A stretch of DNA of 64,000 bases from Arsenophonus sp. aPb. Its GTDB lineage: Bacteria > Pseudomonadota > Gammaproteobacteria > Enterobacterales > Enterobacteriaceae. The stretch lies in NCBI RefSeq assembly GCF_029873475.1, contig NZ_CP123499.1, positions 1,054,001 to 1,118,000 of the forward strand. Direction: 5' to 3'. Below, one piece after another: positions 1 to 9,404 of this stretch (within the stretch, counting starts at the first letter, position 1; the number at the start of each line of letters is the position of its first letter). The position numbers and the translations under genes are program-made. The notes under the pieces were generated by a model. That model saw nothing but the letters and a program-made list of their open reading frames with translations. It was not told the DNA's origin and made no database searches.

Positions 1-614
1 TAGGCGGTGACATCATGCGCTTTCATTCCGGCGTCAACGGTTATTATGAAGATGTCGTCTGGCAGGGTAAAGTTTATCAGGCTTATCCCGTCAGCATTGA
101 TGGCTTTGAGATTAAATCAGAAGGCACTTATGGAAAGCCATCAATTACGGTGGCCAATTTGACCGGATTAATAACAGGTCTAAACAGCGAATTTAATGAT
201 GTTTTAGGTGCCCGCTTAATTCGTCATCAGGTGCTGGTTAAGTCACTGGATGCGGTTAATTTTCCCGAAGGAAACCCAGAAGCTGACCCAACTAATGAAG
301 CCATATCGTGGTATATCGTCGAAGAGATGAGCGAGGAAACGTTTGAGCAGGTGACTTACAAGCTGGCTTTTCCGGCTGATTGTGATAATGCCATTATTCC
401 GGCCAGAACAATTCTGGCTGATGTTTGCCAATGGCAGTATCGGGGAGAAGGTTGTCGTTATGATGGCCCACCGGTTGCGGATGATAAAGACAATCCGACG
501 AATGACCCATTAAAAGACCGGTGTTCAAAACATCTATCAGGCTGTCGGCTTAGATATCCAAGACCATCACCGCTGCCTTATGGTGGCTTTCCAGGTTCGT
601 CCAAGGTGAGCTGA
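1..614 (+). CDS. Phage minor tail protein L (5' end cut by window edge)
   Basis: This is a lambda gpL-like minor tail protein that helps build the distal tail tip complex. The frame is open to the left edge (codons for Gly-Gly-Asp-Ile precede the first ATG at 15), and those residues align with the lambda gpL N-terminal region, so the true start lies outside the window. Visible hallmarks are WQGKVYQAYP, the L-family core around AVNFPEGNPEADP, and a C-terminal cysteine set (VCQW, GCRY, DRCSK, SGC). In lambda gpL such cysteines hold an iron-sulfur cluster; the extra cysteine of the CSKCLSGC motif is His here (CSKHLSGC). The end GGFPGSS is typical of the family. It overlaps the next gene by one base (TGATG), a normal tail-operon coupling. 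Confidence 0.9.
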   Translation, partial: GGDIMRFHSGVNGYYEDVVWQGKVYQAYPVSIDGFEIKSEGTYGKPSITVANLTGLITGLNSEFNDVLGARLIRHQVLVKSLDAVNFPEGNPEADPTNEAISWYIVEEMSEETFEQVTYKLAFPADCDNAIIPARTILADVCQWQYRGEGCRYDGPPVADDKDNPTNDPLKDRCSKHLSGCRLRYPRPSPLPYGGFPGSSKVS

Positions 615-1345
615 TGATTATTGATGATTGTTTACAGTTTGCGACTGAATCAGAGCAGGAAGTCTGTGGACTGATTCTAGATAACAGAATATTGGTGAGA
701 TGTCGAAATGTTCATAACGAGCCTGATAAAAACTTCAGAATCCATGCAGATGACTGGAAGATAGCAGAAGCAGTGGGAAATATTACCGCCGTTTTTCATT
801 CTCACCCTGGTGACAGATTAGTCCTTTCAGCAAATGACAGAAAAATGCAGCTTAAAATGGGACTTGACTGGTGGCTGGCCAGTGGAAACAGATTACGTAT
901 TTTTAAGCCCGTTCCTCATTTACTGGGGCGTCATTTTGAATATGGCGTAACGGATTGTCACACATTGTCTAAAGATGTCTATCATCTTTGCGGCATTGAT
1001 TTACCTGAATTTAATTCAGTTAATGAGCAGGGATGGTGGCTAAAAAATGAAAATCTTTATCTAAAAAATTTACCACTGAATGGTTTTTATGAAATAGAAA
1101 AATCACAACTTGAACCATTCGATATTATTCTCAGAACGCCATTTCATGGTGGCAATCCCAGTCATGTGATGGTTTATCTGGGTGATAACAGGGTTATACA
1201 TCATGACTGTGCGGGAAACTTAAGCCGGCGTGAACCGCTCAGACCGGCGCACTGGCGAACAACACATTCGTTATGGAGACACAAACAATGCTCAGATTTG
1301 AATTTGGCGGGCATTTACGAAGACATTTTGGCGATGTCGATTTAA
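614..1345 (+). CDS. Phage tail assembly protein K, JAMM plus NlpC/P60
   Basis: This is a lambda gpK-like tail tip protein with two enzyme folds. Residues about 1-100 form a JAMM/MPN domain with HSHP at 62-65, Ser72 and Asp75, matching the HxHx7SxxD zinc motif, plus an upstream Glu16. Residues about 105-240 form an NlpC/P60 cysteine peptidase with the DC pair at Cys115 and the catalytic-type His184 in NPSHVMVYLG. In the family the peptidase half is thought to cut peptidoglycan or process the tail tip during DNA entry. The gene is translationally coupled to L and overlaps I at its 3' end. The 243-residue length fits the two-domain form. All catalytic residues appear intact, so the tail module is not obviously decayed here. 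Confidence 0.92.
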   Translation: MIIDDCLQFATESEQEVCGLILDNRILVRCRNVHNEPDKNFRIHADDWKIAEAVGNITAVFHSHPGDRLVLSANDRKMQLKMGLDWWLASGNRLRIFKPVPHLLGRHFEYGVTDCHTLSKDVYHLCGIDLPEFNSVNEQGWWLKNENLYLKNLPLNGFYEIEKSQLEPFDIILRTPFHGGNPSHVMVYLGDNRVIHHDCAGNLSRREPLRPAHWRTTHSLWRHKQCSDLNLAGIYEDILAMSI

Positions 1346-1812
1346 AGGTCAGCAATATTGCCGCCGGATTGCGGTTATTAATGGGGCAGTCAATTTCATT
1401 CAGACGCGATTTTACCCAATCAAAAATGCATATCAGTATTAATAGTGAAAAAGTTCATCCTGATAACCTCAGTTTTCATTTTCAACGCAATCTACCACTG
1501 GCCACGATAACTTTTACACCGGTTGTGGAAGGGGCTATCACGGCCGCTGCCGCTGCATGGATAGCAATCGGGTTAACGGTAGCATCAGTTGCCTTATCGC
1601 TATATACCTTGTTTACCATGCCAAATATGGATGCGGCCGATGCCAATGAAAGCAATAAAATTACCAACAGTTCATTTGGTAATGTTGACAATCGCATAGG
1701 ACAAGGAAGGCCGGTTCCCATTCTTTTGGGTGAAATGGTGGTCGGAAGTAATGTCCTGTCATTGGGGATAGATACGACCAATAACGCTGACTGGGATAAT
1801 TCAATTAGTTGA
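1288..1812 (+). CDS. Phage tail assembly protein I
   Basis: This is a lambda gpI-like tail assembly protein of 174 residues. The start is placed at ATG 1288 because GGAG sits about 9 nt upstream; an in-frame ATG at 1273 has no comparable site. The protein begins MLRFEFGGHLRRHFG and has a central Ala-rich hydrophobic stretch (AITAAAAAWIAIGLTVASVAL) typical of the family. The C-terminal half carries IGQGRPVPILLGEMVVGS, a conserved gpI feature. It overlaps the end of K by 58 nt and lies 7 nt before J, so it belongs to the L-K-I-J tail tip operon. Its exact molecular role is not settled even in lambda; it is needed to make the initiator on which the tail tube polymerises. Confidence 0.88.
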   Translation: MLRFEFGGHLRRHFGDVDLKVSNIAAGLRLLMGQSISFRRDFTQSKMHISINSEKVHPDNLSFHFQRNLPLATITFTPVVEGAITAAAAAWIAIGLTVASVALSLYTLFTMPNMDAADANESNKITNSSFGNVDNRIGQGRPVPILLGEMVVGSNVLSLGIDTTNNADWDNSIS

Positions 1813-1819
1813 GGTAAAT

Positions 1820-4800
1820 ATGGGTGGTGGTGGCGGAAAGGCAAAAACACCGACACTGGTTGATGATAACTTGAAATCAAAACAGTTTTTACGTGTTCTG
1901 GATTTAGTCAGTGAAGGGCCAGTCTATGGTCCCGTTGACCAGAAACATATTTCGTCGGTAATGTTAAATAAAACACCGGTAACGAATGATAAAGGTGATA
2001 TCAATATTTATGGAGTAACCGTCGCCTGGCGTAACGGTGATGAAAATCAGGAGCCTGTTACCGGTTTTAATGCCATTGAATCAACAGTGATGGTCAATAA
2101 CGAGGTTAAAAAAGAAACGCCTTTAGTCAGAACGGTTGTTGATAAAAATGTGAATCGGATCAGGGTTAATCTGGGTGTCAGCAGTTTAGTTGAGTCCGAT
2201 TCGAAAGGAAACCAGAACCCAAAAGCCAGTGTTTCGATGGTAATTGAAACGCGATTATCGAATTCAGGTTCATTTGTTGTTCAAAAGACAGTCATAATAA
2301 CGGGTAAAATTTCTGGAGAGTATTTAGAAGCGCACATTATTAATGCGCCTGAAATAAAACCCTTCGAATTACGTGTCAGACGGTTAACCGATGACAGTAC
2401 CAGTGATTTATTACAAAACGGCACAATCTGGCACAGTTATACAGAAATTACCGATGATAATCTGTCTTATCCCTGCTCTGCCATTGTTGGAATGATTGTC
2501 GACCGTGATCAGTATAAAGATACACCCACCAGAACCTATCATGCCAGAGGGATTATTGTTGATATTCCGGATAACTATGATCCTGAAACCCGCCAATATA
2601 ACGGACTATGGACAGGCGGATTTAAGAAAGCCTGGACAAATAATCCAGCCTGGTTATTTCGTGCATTAATAAAAAACAATCGTTTTGGATTAACCAGACG
2701 GGCGGGATATATTGATGTTGATGATGGCAGATTATATGCGCTTTCGCAATTTTGTGATCAGATGGTAGATGATGGTTACGGTGGGAAAGAGCCAAGGTTT
2801 ACCCTTAATGCTTATTTAACAGAACAAAGAAAAGCCAGAACGGTTTTAGACAGTATCGCCAGTGCGGTAAGAGGTTCAGCGCTTTGGGATGGTGCATACT
2901 TCGCCATGATGATTGATATGCCAACCGATCCTGTCTCTGCAATCACAAATGCCAATGTGGTTGACGGTAAGTTTGTCTACAGTTCTACACCACGATCAGA
3001 GCGTTATAACGCTGTGGTTGTTTCCTGGGTAGATCCGAATAACGGCTGGACAGTATCAAAAGAATATGTTTCAGATGATGCGCTAATAAACAGATATGGT
3101 TATAACGAAACGACTCTGGAAGCCTTTGGCTGCACTTCAAGAGGTCAGGCTTACAGAACGGCTAAATGGATGCTGGAGACAGCCAGACGGGAAACCAAAA
3201 AAGTCACGTTTGATATGGCACGGGATGCGATTGCATTTTTGCCTGGTGATGTAGTTGAAGTCATGGATAACAACCATGTAGGTGACCGATTAGGTGGCAG
3301 GATAAAGACAGTCACTGGCAATAAGATCACTGTAGATGCACCTGTTGCTGATGTTGATTACACCAACGCAACACTTTCTATGATGGGTAGTGACGGTAAA
3401 TTCATTCACTATGATATCAACAGTATTGATGGTGATGAGATAACATTAAATTCAGATCCAAATTTTTACAGGGAAGGTGGGGTTTTTGTTATATCAACAA
3501 AAACGATTGCTTCCCGTCTGTTTCGTATTACTAGCGTTAAAGAAGAAGATAACAGCAATCATTATAAGATATCTGCAACATTATATGATCAAAACAAACA
3601 GGCAGTTGTTGACGAAGGCGCAGTATTCGACCCGCCTGATGATACGATGCATGGTTATCGTGCGCCCAGTATTCAGCGTCTGGCCATTATCAGTGTCAAT
3701 AGTCCAACCGTTCAGACAAAGGCGACCTGGGAAACAACGACGACAACCCGAAATATTACTTTTGAAGTAAAAGTTTATAATCAGGACAATGAAGTTGTTC
3801 AGGAAGATGAAACAACACTTTTCAGTTATGACTTTTATGGTTTAAATGCAGGCGTTTATAACGTTGGTGTAAGAGCCAGAAATGACAATGGCATGAAAGG
3901 TGGTGAATCTCGGGTTGAGATGAAAATAGGCACACCTCCTGCGCCCTCCTTTATCAATATTGATTCCGTTTATTTTGGATTAAAAGCTACGCCTTATATT
4001 AATCAGGAACGTAGTCTTGATACGACGTTTGAATTTTTCGGTAGCCTGAAACAAATAACCGATATTAATGAAATTGAAGATAAGGCTGAAAGGCTTGGTC
4101 GTGGTCAGTTCTGGATAAAAGACGGTCTAAAAGAACAGGAAATGTATTATTTCTATGTCAGAAGCATTAACCCTTTTGGCGTATCTGACTTTGTTGAGGC
4201 ATCAGGTAAGCCGGATAACCCGATAGATGGCATTCTTGATCACATTGATGAAGCTATTAGAGATTCAGAAGCTATTAAAAAATTAAGAGAAGGCATAAAC
4301 AGCAGCACTGAGGCAATACTTGAAAACGCCAAAGGATTAGGCGGTAATTTCACTTATTTTGTCCGCGAAAACGGCAAAATGAAAGCTGAAATTGTTGAAG
4401 TTCGCAATTACGTAGTGACAGAAACGACTGCATTAGCAGAAAAGTTAGATCAGGTCAGAGTCACGGCTGATAATTCGTGGGCAGCAGCGCAAAATGCCTT
4501 GCAGGCTAAATATGATCTGAAAAAAGGTGAGGCATCTGCTACTTGGACATCGTTGGTAAAAATTAATTACAATGGAATTGATTATGATGCTGGAATGGTA
4601 ATTAGTGCTGAATTAAAAAATGAAAAAGTAACTACAATGATGGGATTTAATGCACAAAACTTTGCGTTTTATAATCCAAGCAATGGAAAAATGGACTTAT
4701 TTATGTATCTCAAAGATGGACAGGTATTTATTAATGAAGCATTTATCAATGAGGCCTGGATCAATAGCATTGTTGTCATGAATAAAATTCAGTCTGATAA

Positions 4801-4957
4801 TTATGTACCTGCTAAATCTGGATTTCTGCTGGACGCCAAGGCTAATAAATTTGAAATGAATTCCAGTGAAACGGGCGGCAGATTTACTTTTGATGGCACT
4901 GGCCTGCGTTTTTATGACGAAAAAGGACAGGCAAGAATAGAAATAGCGTTGGTGTAA
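1820..4957 (+). CDS. Phage host specificity protein J (tail tip attachment)
   Basis: This is the central tail tip and receptor-binding protein, 1045 residues against 1132 in lambda J. A GAGG site 5 nt upstream of ATG 1820 supports the start. The N-terminus has the Gly-rich MGGGGGKAKTPTLVDDNLKS followed by the J-family core (RVLDLVSEGPVYGPV, WTNNPAWLFRALI). The middle (about residues 620-760) contains fibronectin type III-like strands. The C-terminal third carries the DUF1983-like tail fibre region (ETTALAEKLDQVRVTADNSWAAAQ), ending ARIEIALV. The C-terminal part normally sets receptor choice and is where J proteins diverge most; the host receptor cannot be read from sequence. No internal stop or frameshift is visible. 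It closes the tail tip operon and is followed closely by two small genes. Confidence 0.93.
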   Translation: MGGGGGKAKTPTLVDDNLKSKQFLRVLDLVSEGPVYGPVDQKHISSVMLNKTPVTNDKGDINIYGVTVAWRNGDENQEPVTGFNAIESTVMVNNEVKKETPLVRTVVDKNVNRIRVNLGVSSLVESDSKGNQNPKASVSMVIETRLSNSGSFVVQKTVIITGKISGEYLEAHIINAPEIKPFELRVRRLTDDSTSDLLQNGTIWHSYTEITDDNLSYPCSAIVGMIVDRDQYKDTPTRTYHARGIIVDIPDNYDPETRQYNGLWTGGFKKAWTNNPAWLFRALIKNNRFGLTRRAGYIDVDDGRLYALSQFCDQMVDDGYGGKEPRFTLNAYLTEQRKARTVLDSIASAVRGSALWDGAYFAMMIDMPTDPVSAITNANVVDGKFVYSSTPRSERYNAVVVSWVDPNNGWTVSKEYVSDDALINRYGYNETTLEAFGCTSRGQAYRTAKWMLETARRETKKVTFDMARDAIAFLPGDVVEVMDNNHVGDRLGGRIKTVTGNKITVDAPVADVDYTNATLSMMGSDGKFIHYDINSIDGDEITLNSDPNFYREGGVFVISTKTIASRLFRITSVKEEDNSNHYKISATLYDQNKQAVVDEGAVFDPPDDTMHGYRAPSIQRLAIISVNSPTVQTKATWETTTTTRNITFEVKVYNQDNEVVQEDETTLFSYDFYGLNAGVYNVGVRARNDNGMKGGESRVEMKIGTPPAPSFINIDSVYFGLKATPYINQERSLDTTFEFFGSLKQITDINEIEDKAERLGRGQFWIKDGLKEQEMYYFYVRSINPFGVSDFVEASGKPDNPIDGILDHIDEAIRDSEAIKKLREGINSSTEAILENAKGLGGNFTYFVRENGKMKAEIVEVRNYVVTETTALAEKLDQVRVTADNSWAAAQNALQAKYDLKKGEASATWTSLVKINYNGIDYDAGMVISAELKNEKVTTMMGFNAQNFAFYNPSNGKMDLFMYLKDGQVFINEAFINEAWINSIVVMNKIQSDNYVPAKSGFLLDAKANKFEMNSSETGGRFTFDGTGLRFYDEKGQARIEIALV

Positions 4958-4962
4958 TTAAA

Positions 4963-5286
4963 ATGGCAAAAAAACCGGTATTCAAAGTATTTCATGATAC
5001 AGGCGAAATCGATGACATTATCAACTCGATGGCTTACGTTATACATTCTGAGAAAGTAGATTTTAAAAAAAACAGCCTGACATTTGATAAAAGGTTTCTG
5101 ATCGGTGGAGAGAAAATTATTGCTATCCCTATTATGTCAGAAAGAGGATTATCAACAGATTATCCAGTGGTGACAGATGTAGTAGTGAGTGGCAATACTG
5201 TTTCATGGAAATATGCTCAAAGTTCAGGTCTTGCAAGCTCAACTATTCCGATCATACTGATTGTTAAGCTCATGGGTGCTGCATGA
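4963..5286 (+). CDS. Small phage protein after J, unknown function
   Basis: A 107-residue ORF begins 5 nt after the J stop and ends overlapping the next start by 4 nt (ATGA), so it is co-translated in the tail region. It has no signal peptide and no motif I recognise. The sequence is mixed polar and beta-rich, with the strand-like end STIPIILIVKLMGAA. Small genes at this place in lambdoid phages often encode fibre accessory or tail surface proteins. That is an inference from position only, and I cannot assign a family. Confidence 0.75.
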   Translation: MAKKPVFKVFHDTGEIDDIINSMAYVIHSEKVDFKKNSLTFDKRFLIGGEKIIAIPIMSERGLSTDYPVVTDVVVSGNTVSWKYAQSSGLASSTIPIILIVKLMGAA

Positions 5287-5945
5287 AAGCATCTATAAAA
5301 ATAAATGGAGCAGAGCTTGGATTATTTTCTTCGGTGACGTATGTACTTGAAAAAATAATTAATCTGGACAGGGAAGGCGAGCATGAAACATGGCCAACAG
5401 AAGATCACAGATCATTTACATATTCTATTAAATATCCATCGATGTGGGATAAATATATTATCTTTCATCGCAATGCTAGAACAAATGGGATCTATACAAA
5501 TTTCGTAAATGCCCATCGGAATGCTACATCAATTTCAATGTTCGCAATGAAGACAGTGAATGTCTATGTGTATAGGCCGATTGTCGATAGTGATCGCAAT
5601 AAATCAGTATATGTCAATATTTACAATGAAAATGGTAGCTTATTTTATTCATCAAGTTCGTTCCCGTTAAGGATAAAAGACATAATAACCGGTATCTCAT
5701 ATGATGGTGTCAATGAAGGAAAACCCGATTATCGCTCTGGATATCAAAACTGCATGGTATTAACTTATCTATCAGCGATATGGGAATACTCGTTTGCAAA
5801 AACGATTTTTGGTTATGGTGCATCTAATGATGGATACATAGCAAGATCGTGGGATAATGCAGCACTAGGCGGTGGCACTTCATTCACTAATGATTTTGGT
5901 TGTGTTGTTGCCTATGCTCCTGACGCTTATCCGAGATGGAAATAA
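5283..5945 (+). CDS. Phage tail-region protein, unknown function
   Basis: This 220-residue ORF overlaps the preceding gene by ATGA and is followed by a hairpin with a T-run. It is rich in aromatic and beta-prone residues (SFTYSIKYPSMWDKYIIFHRN, MFAMKTVNVYVYRPIVDS), with no membrane segment or signal peptide. The position between J and the tail fibre suggests a virion surface or tip-associated protein. It shows alternating Tyr/Asn/Gly content and a Gly-rich segment ALGGGTSF near the end. I do not recognise a named family. It is probably expressed with J, because the only terminator-like element lies after it. Confidence 0.75.
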   Translation: MKASIKINGAELGLFSSVTYVLEKIINLDREGEHETWPTEDHRSFTYSIKYPSMWDKYIIFHRNARTNGIYTNFVNAHRNATSISMFAMKTVNVYVYRPIVDSDRNKSVYVNIYNENGSLFYSSSSFPLRIKDIITGISYDGVNEGKPDYRSGYQNCMVLTYLSAIWEYSFAKTIFGYGASNDGYIARSWDNAALGGGTSFTNDFGCVVAYAPDAYPRWK

Positions 5946-5956
5946 TCACATAATCG

Positions 5957-5981
5957 ATATCGCTTAATTGCGATTTTTTTA
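5957..5981 (+). terminator. Intrinsic terminator between tail tip operon and fibre gene
   Basis: The stem ATCGC (5959-5963) pairs with GCGAT (5970-5974) around a TTAATT loop and is followed by a T-run. It lies 14 nt after the stop of the preceding gene and before the fibre start at 6004. The stem is short, so it may be only a partial stop. Confidence 0.55.
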
Positions 5982-6003
5982 TATCAAAATTTCAGGAAAA
6001 AAC

Positions 6004-7398
6004 ATGATTTATAAAGATGGTACAGTAACTGTTGTATCAGGTTCTTCTATTGTCACCGGGAAAGGCACGAAATGGAATAGTAATAACCCGCTAGTGTCAC
6101 CAGGCATGCTAATGCTTATCAAAAACGGTGATGTTAACTATCCGTACATGATTCTGTCAGTTAACAGCGATACTGAATTAAATTTAGCTGACAAACCAGC
6201 ATTTAGTGCAACTGACACAACTTATACAATTAATCTCACTGAACCGGAAAACAATAGCGATGCTGCCAGGGCACTTGTTGCCGCTAACACTTACATCATC
6301 TACTTTTTGCAAAACATGGATCTGTGGATGACTGAAAATAGTGTTATTGAAGTAACAACACCTAGCGGTAAAACAGTTAAGTTAGAGTCAATCAAGGCAC
6401 TGCAAGAGCTGGTCGAAAGCAAAGCTGATGCTAGTAGTGTTACTGAAATAGAAAAGTCACTAAAGGAGAAAGCAGACGTCAGTAGTGTTACTAAACTAGG
6501 GGAAAAATTAGATACAAAATATGATAAATCAGGTGGCGAAATAACCGGTGATGTGCAATTAAATACCGGAAAAATAAAAGCAAATAATGCAAACAATGTT
6601 ACTGCTCATGCTTTTCAAAATAAAAGTGGGATTTTGATGCACATTGGCGATTATGGAATTGGTGCAAAATTAGCAGAAATCTATTTTCCTAGCTTTCTGG
6701 ATCCAACTAAGTCTGACATAGGTTTTTATAAGTTTCACGGATCTAGGGTTGAAGGCGCTGACGAAATCGGATTAAAAGATGTATTTGGTAGTGCAATTGT
6801 TACTAAGTATGCTGCTGACAGCAATGTACAATATTTAATAACAACAAATTACGGCAAAGATTTTTTATTTATTGTCAGAAAAGAGCCAAATAAATCACCT
6901 GAGTTGGCATCGGTGTGGACAAATAAAAATACTGCTGTGGATAGCAATGGCTTTTTAAAAAGAGCATCTCCAGTCGTTAAAATCCATCCATCAGGCAGTT
7001 TTGAAACTAACGACGAATCAGAAGGCGTCAACGTACAACGAACTGGAGTTGGTGAATATTTTATTTCTGGCGTGATGGGTTATAACGCAGATGGTGGCTG
7101 GGGTATAAACGATGGTGTATCGGTGCCTAAAAATAGCAACGGATTAGAGTTAATTTATATCAAAGATAAAATCCTACCTGACGGTAATATTGAAATACAA
7201 ACCTTCCATCGACAACACTCGCATTTACCAGAAGATTTTCAGTATTGGAGGATTAAAGAAATTATTGACGGAAAACCGGTTTATTACACCGATGGTGAGC
7301 AGGTTGATATTCCGATGTCGACATGGTTGGATGTCAGGGTGGAGATGCCACCGAATTCTGTGAGGCATCAAAAACAACAGCTAGTGAAACAGGATTAA
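6004..7398 (+). CDS. Phage tail fibre protein
   Basis: This is a side tail fibre-like protein of about 464 residues. The start is set at ATG 6004, with AGGA about 7 nt upstream, rather than an earlier in-frame ATG at 5968 that falls inside the terminator hairpin. The N-terminus MIYKDGTVTVVSGSSIVTGKG is the conserved fibre domain found in many enterobacterial prophages, where it joins the fibre to the virion. Residues about 120-180 form a heptad-like, Lys/Glu/Ala-rich coiled coil with duplicated segments (SKADASSVTEIEKSL and EKADVSSVTKLGEKL). The C-terminal half lacks an obvious chaperone domain and no fibre assembly gene follows. The next gene downstream is the unknown 7597-8751. Confidence 0.85.
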   Translation: MIYKDGTVTVVSGSSIVTGKGTKWNSNNPLVSPGMLMLIKNGDVNYPYMILSVNSDTELNLADKPAFSATDTTYTINLTEPENNSDAARALVAANTYIIYFLQNMDLWMTENSVIEVTTPSGKTVKLESIKALQELVESKADASSVTEIEKSLKEKADVSSVTKLGEKLDTKYDKSGGEITGDVQLNTGKIKANNANNVTAHAFQNKSGILMHIGDYGIGAKLAEIYFPSFLDPTKSDIGFYKFHGSRVEGADEIGLKDVFGSAIVTKYAADSNVQYLITTNYGKDFLFIVRKEPNKSPELASVWTNKNTAVDSNGFLKRASPVVKIHPSGSFETNDESEGVNVQRTGVGEYFISGVMGYNADGGWGINDGVSVPKNSNGLELIYIKDKILPDGNIEIQTFHRQHSHLPEDFQYWRIKEIIDGKPVYYTDGEQVDIPMSTWLDVRVEMPPNSVRHQKQQLVKQD

Positions 7399-7596
7399 AT
7401 TATTTACCGAAGAATTTAATATTAATGAAATAAACAATTACTTTTATGAAAATTAATATAAATAAAATATAAATCAATTAAATATAATATTAATTTATTT
7501 TAATAAATGTTAACAATATTCCCTATCTCAAATTTGATATGTTTTTGTTGTTTTAATATCGAAATCTATTTTTAACAACTAACAAGGAAACATGTG

Positions 7597-8751
7597 ATGA
7601 GCGTATGGGATGTTTTTAGCCGTCTGAATAGGATGCAAATTAGTATTGGCGATTACGGCAAAACAGGAACGATTTATGGTAATGGGAAAAATCAGATTAT
7701 TATATCTGTTAAAGTAGTGATAATTGGATTAGATAATAGACTTTTAATTATACCTGATGATGAATTATTTAAGGCAATACATCTTGTGCATTACAAAGAA
7801 GGAAAAAGGTTAAACAGAAAAGGAAATAATTCTAATTATAAGCCTTGGATTTATACAGATAAAAATTTCGGTTATGTCACTCCTGGAGGTGTTTTTTCGC
7901 CTGCATATATTGTGAATGCTGAAGTTAATAATTATGAAAATGAACAAGTGGTTACTTTTTACCTATATGCGACAGAACCTTCAGATTCTATACAAATTAG
8001 CGCAGGTATTGATATTCCAGGAGTTGGTGACTTTAATACTAGTGAGAAGGGTACACTTACTCGAAATGGACCAAAAGGGGAAACGGGTTCAGTGTTTAAA
8101 CAGCCTGATTTTATTAGTGTTAATGCCAAAGAACCCATTGATTATAGTCGCCCAGATGCAGTTGAATTAAAAGTAGTTGATTTTATTGATTATCCTATTA
8201 ATGACATCAAGATAAAAAAGATAGGAGGTTTAAATGATGTAGCCTATTTTAATGGTATAAGTAAACAAGAAAAATTTTCTATTTCTTCTGCTTCTCATTA
8301 TTTTACTGCCATCAATATTATAAGAAGTAATAAAATTACTGATTTAAACACTGTTAAATTTTATGATGATGTTCATCCCGATATGATTGTTGGTCTTGGT
8401 GGCAAATCTTTTTCATCATATTTTGTTTTCGTTCATCGTGAAAAGTATGGACTGATGCCAGGTAGCTGTATTTATGGATTGGATGTATCAACAAATAATG
8501 TTTATAAGTATGAGATTGATTTGTATGATAACCGGCATTTTTATAATGAACAAAAACATAAGTCTACCATTGATATTGATATTTGCCAACACAATATGCC
8601 ATTAAGTAATGTAGGAAAATTCAATTGGAACAATAAAAATGAAGAAATTAAAGCAGAAGTAACTGATTATTGTGGCAATAGCGGAATTATTACTATTGAA
8701 TTTAATTATGAGAATCCATCAAAGGATATATTTATTGTTAATGGTAAATAA
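7597..8751 (+). CDS. Unknown protein beside tail fibre, member A of a two-copy family
   Basis: This 384-residue protein is not one I recognise. The ATG at 7597 has AAGGAA about 7 nt upstream; a GTG sits just before it. Its closest visible relative is 39808-40995 in this same window. Shared blocks are IYGNGKNQ near residue 27, the block GIDIPGVGDFNTS around residues 138-150, the collagen-like NGPKGETG, NAKEPIDYS, and a C-terminal DYCGNSGIITIEF. There is no signal peptide, membrane helix or RTX repeat. It follows the tail fibre after about 200 nt of very AT-rich DNA and is more AT-rich than the tail genes. That is the usual position of a lysogenic-conversion (moron) gene at a prophage edge. A virion-associated or host-interaction role is possible but not shown. 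Confidence 0.8.
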   Translation: MSVWDVFSRLNRMQISIGDYGKTGTIYGNGKNQIIISVKVVIIGLDNRLLIIPDDELFKAIHLVHYKEGKRLNRKGNNSNYKPWIYTDKNFGYVTPGGVFSPAYIVNAEVNNYENEQVVTFYLYATEPSDSIQISAGIDIPGVGDFNTSEKGTLTRNGPKGETGSVFKQPDFISVNAKEPIDYSRPDAVELKVVDFIDYPINDIKIKKIGGLNDVAYFNGISKQEKFSISSASHYFTAINIIRSNKITDLNTVKFYDDVHPDMIVGLGGKSFSSYFVFVHREKYGLMPGSCIYGLDVSTNNVYKYEIDLYDNRHFYNEQKHKSTIDIDICQHNMPLSNVGKFNWNNKNEEIKAEVTDYCGNSGIITIEFNYENPSKDIFIVNGK

Positions 8752-8814
8752 TTATTTGAAATATATTTCGTAGTAAATCATTTAATTATTTATATATGTA
8801 ATAATTTTCAGCTA

Positions 8815-8840
8815 TCAAAAACCCCTGTTTGACAGGGGCA
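8815..8840 (-). terminator. Strong intrinsic terminator, reverse strand
   Basis: The stem CCCCTGT (8822-8828) and ACAGGGG (8832-8838) has a 3-nt loop. On the minus strand it is followed by a T-run, so it most likely ends transcription from the reverse-strand gene remnant at 8994-9835. It could also slow forward transcription leaving the 7597-8751 gene. Confidence 0.75.
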
Positions 8841-8993
8841 TGATTATAGTTAACTGATTATTGTTTTTGAGTATTAGTTAGTTTTTCGTTTAAGTTAGGT
8901 TTAAGTTATCACAAAAATATAGGTTTAGTTATTTATTAAGATGATAACAGTCTAATTTTTGATATGTATCATGATTTTTTGCTTCAAAATGAA

Positions 8994-9404
8994 TTAAAAA
9001 AAATCCATATACATTTTTCTTCTTAAATATTGAGGTAAGAAGTACATATCCCATTCTAGTTTAAATTTGGCTAATCTAGCATTATGCCATTCCCAACATA
9101 TTCTATGAAAATTACTCTCATCACTAGTTACATAATCTCCGTCTATATAAGATAAACGTTTTTTAGTATCTCTATCAATTAAATAGATTGTCGAATTTTT
9201 TAGCTCGAAAATAATTTTTCCAACTCTTGAAGAGTTAATGATATATTGATATTGTTTAGATTGTTTGTAATTATGGAAATTATTTAAATTATTTTGTGAT
9301 TTATTAGTAATATTTTCTAACGTTTTTATTCCTATTTTAGCTATTCCGTTTATAATTTTTTGAGCCTCTTTTGCGGGATTTATTTTATTTTTTTTGTTTT
9401 TTTT
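8994..9404 (-). pseudogene. C-terminal part of antirepressor-like gene, in -1 frame
   Basis: Reading the minus strand from the A8 tract at 9397-9404 in the -1 frame gives about 130 open codons ending at TAA 8994-8996. The product includes KEAQKIINGIAKIGIKTL and RICWEWHNARLAKF. No ATG, GTG or TTG start lies in its first part, so it can only be translated as a continuation of the upstream ORF at 9380-9835. The join falls exactly where two A8 runs separated by one C occur. Together the parts would make a protein of about 280 residues. Either a homopolymer indel broke the gene, or slippage on the A tract joins the frames; the sequence alone cannot decide. The reverse-strand terminator at 8815-8840 fits the end of this longer unit. 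Confidence 0.65.

Noticed and set aside
3477..3770. 97-codon forward ORF inside phage J
   Set aside because: It is out of frame within the conserved J coding sequence and has no independent signals.
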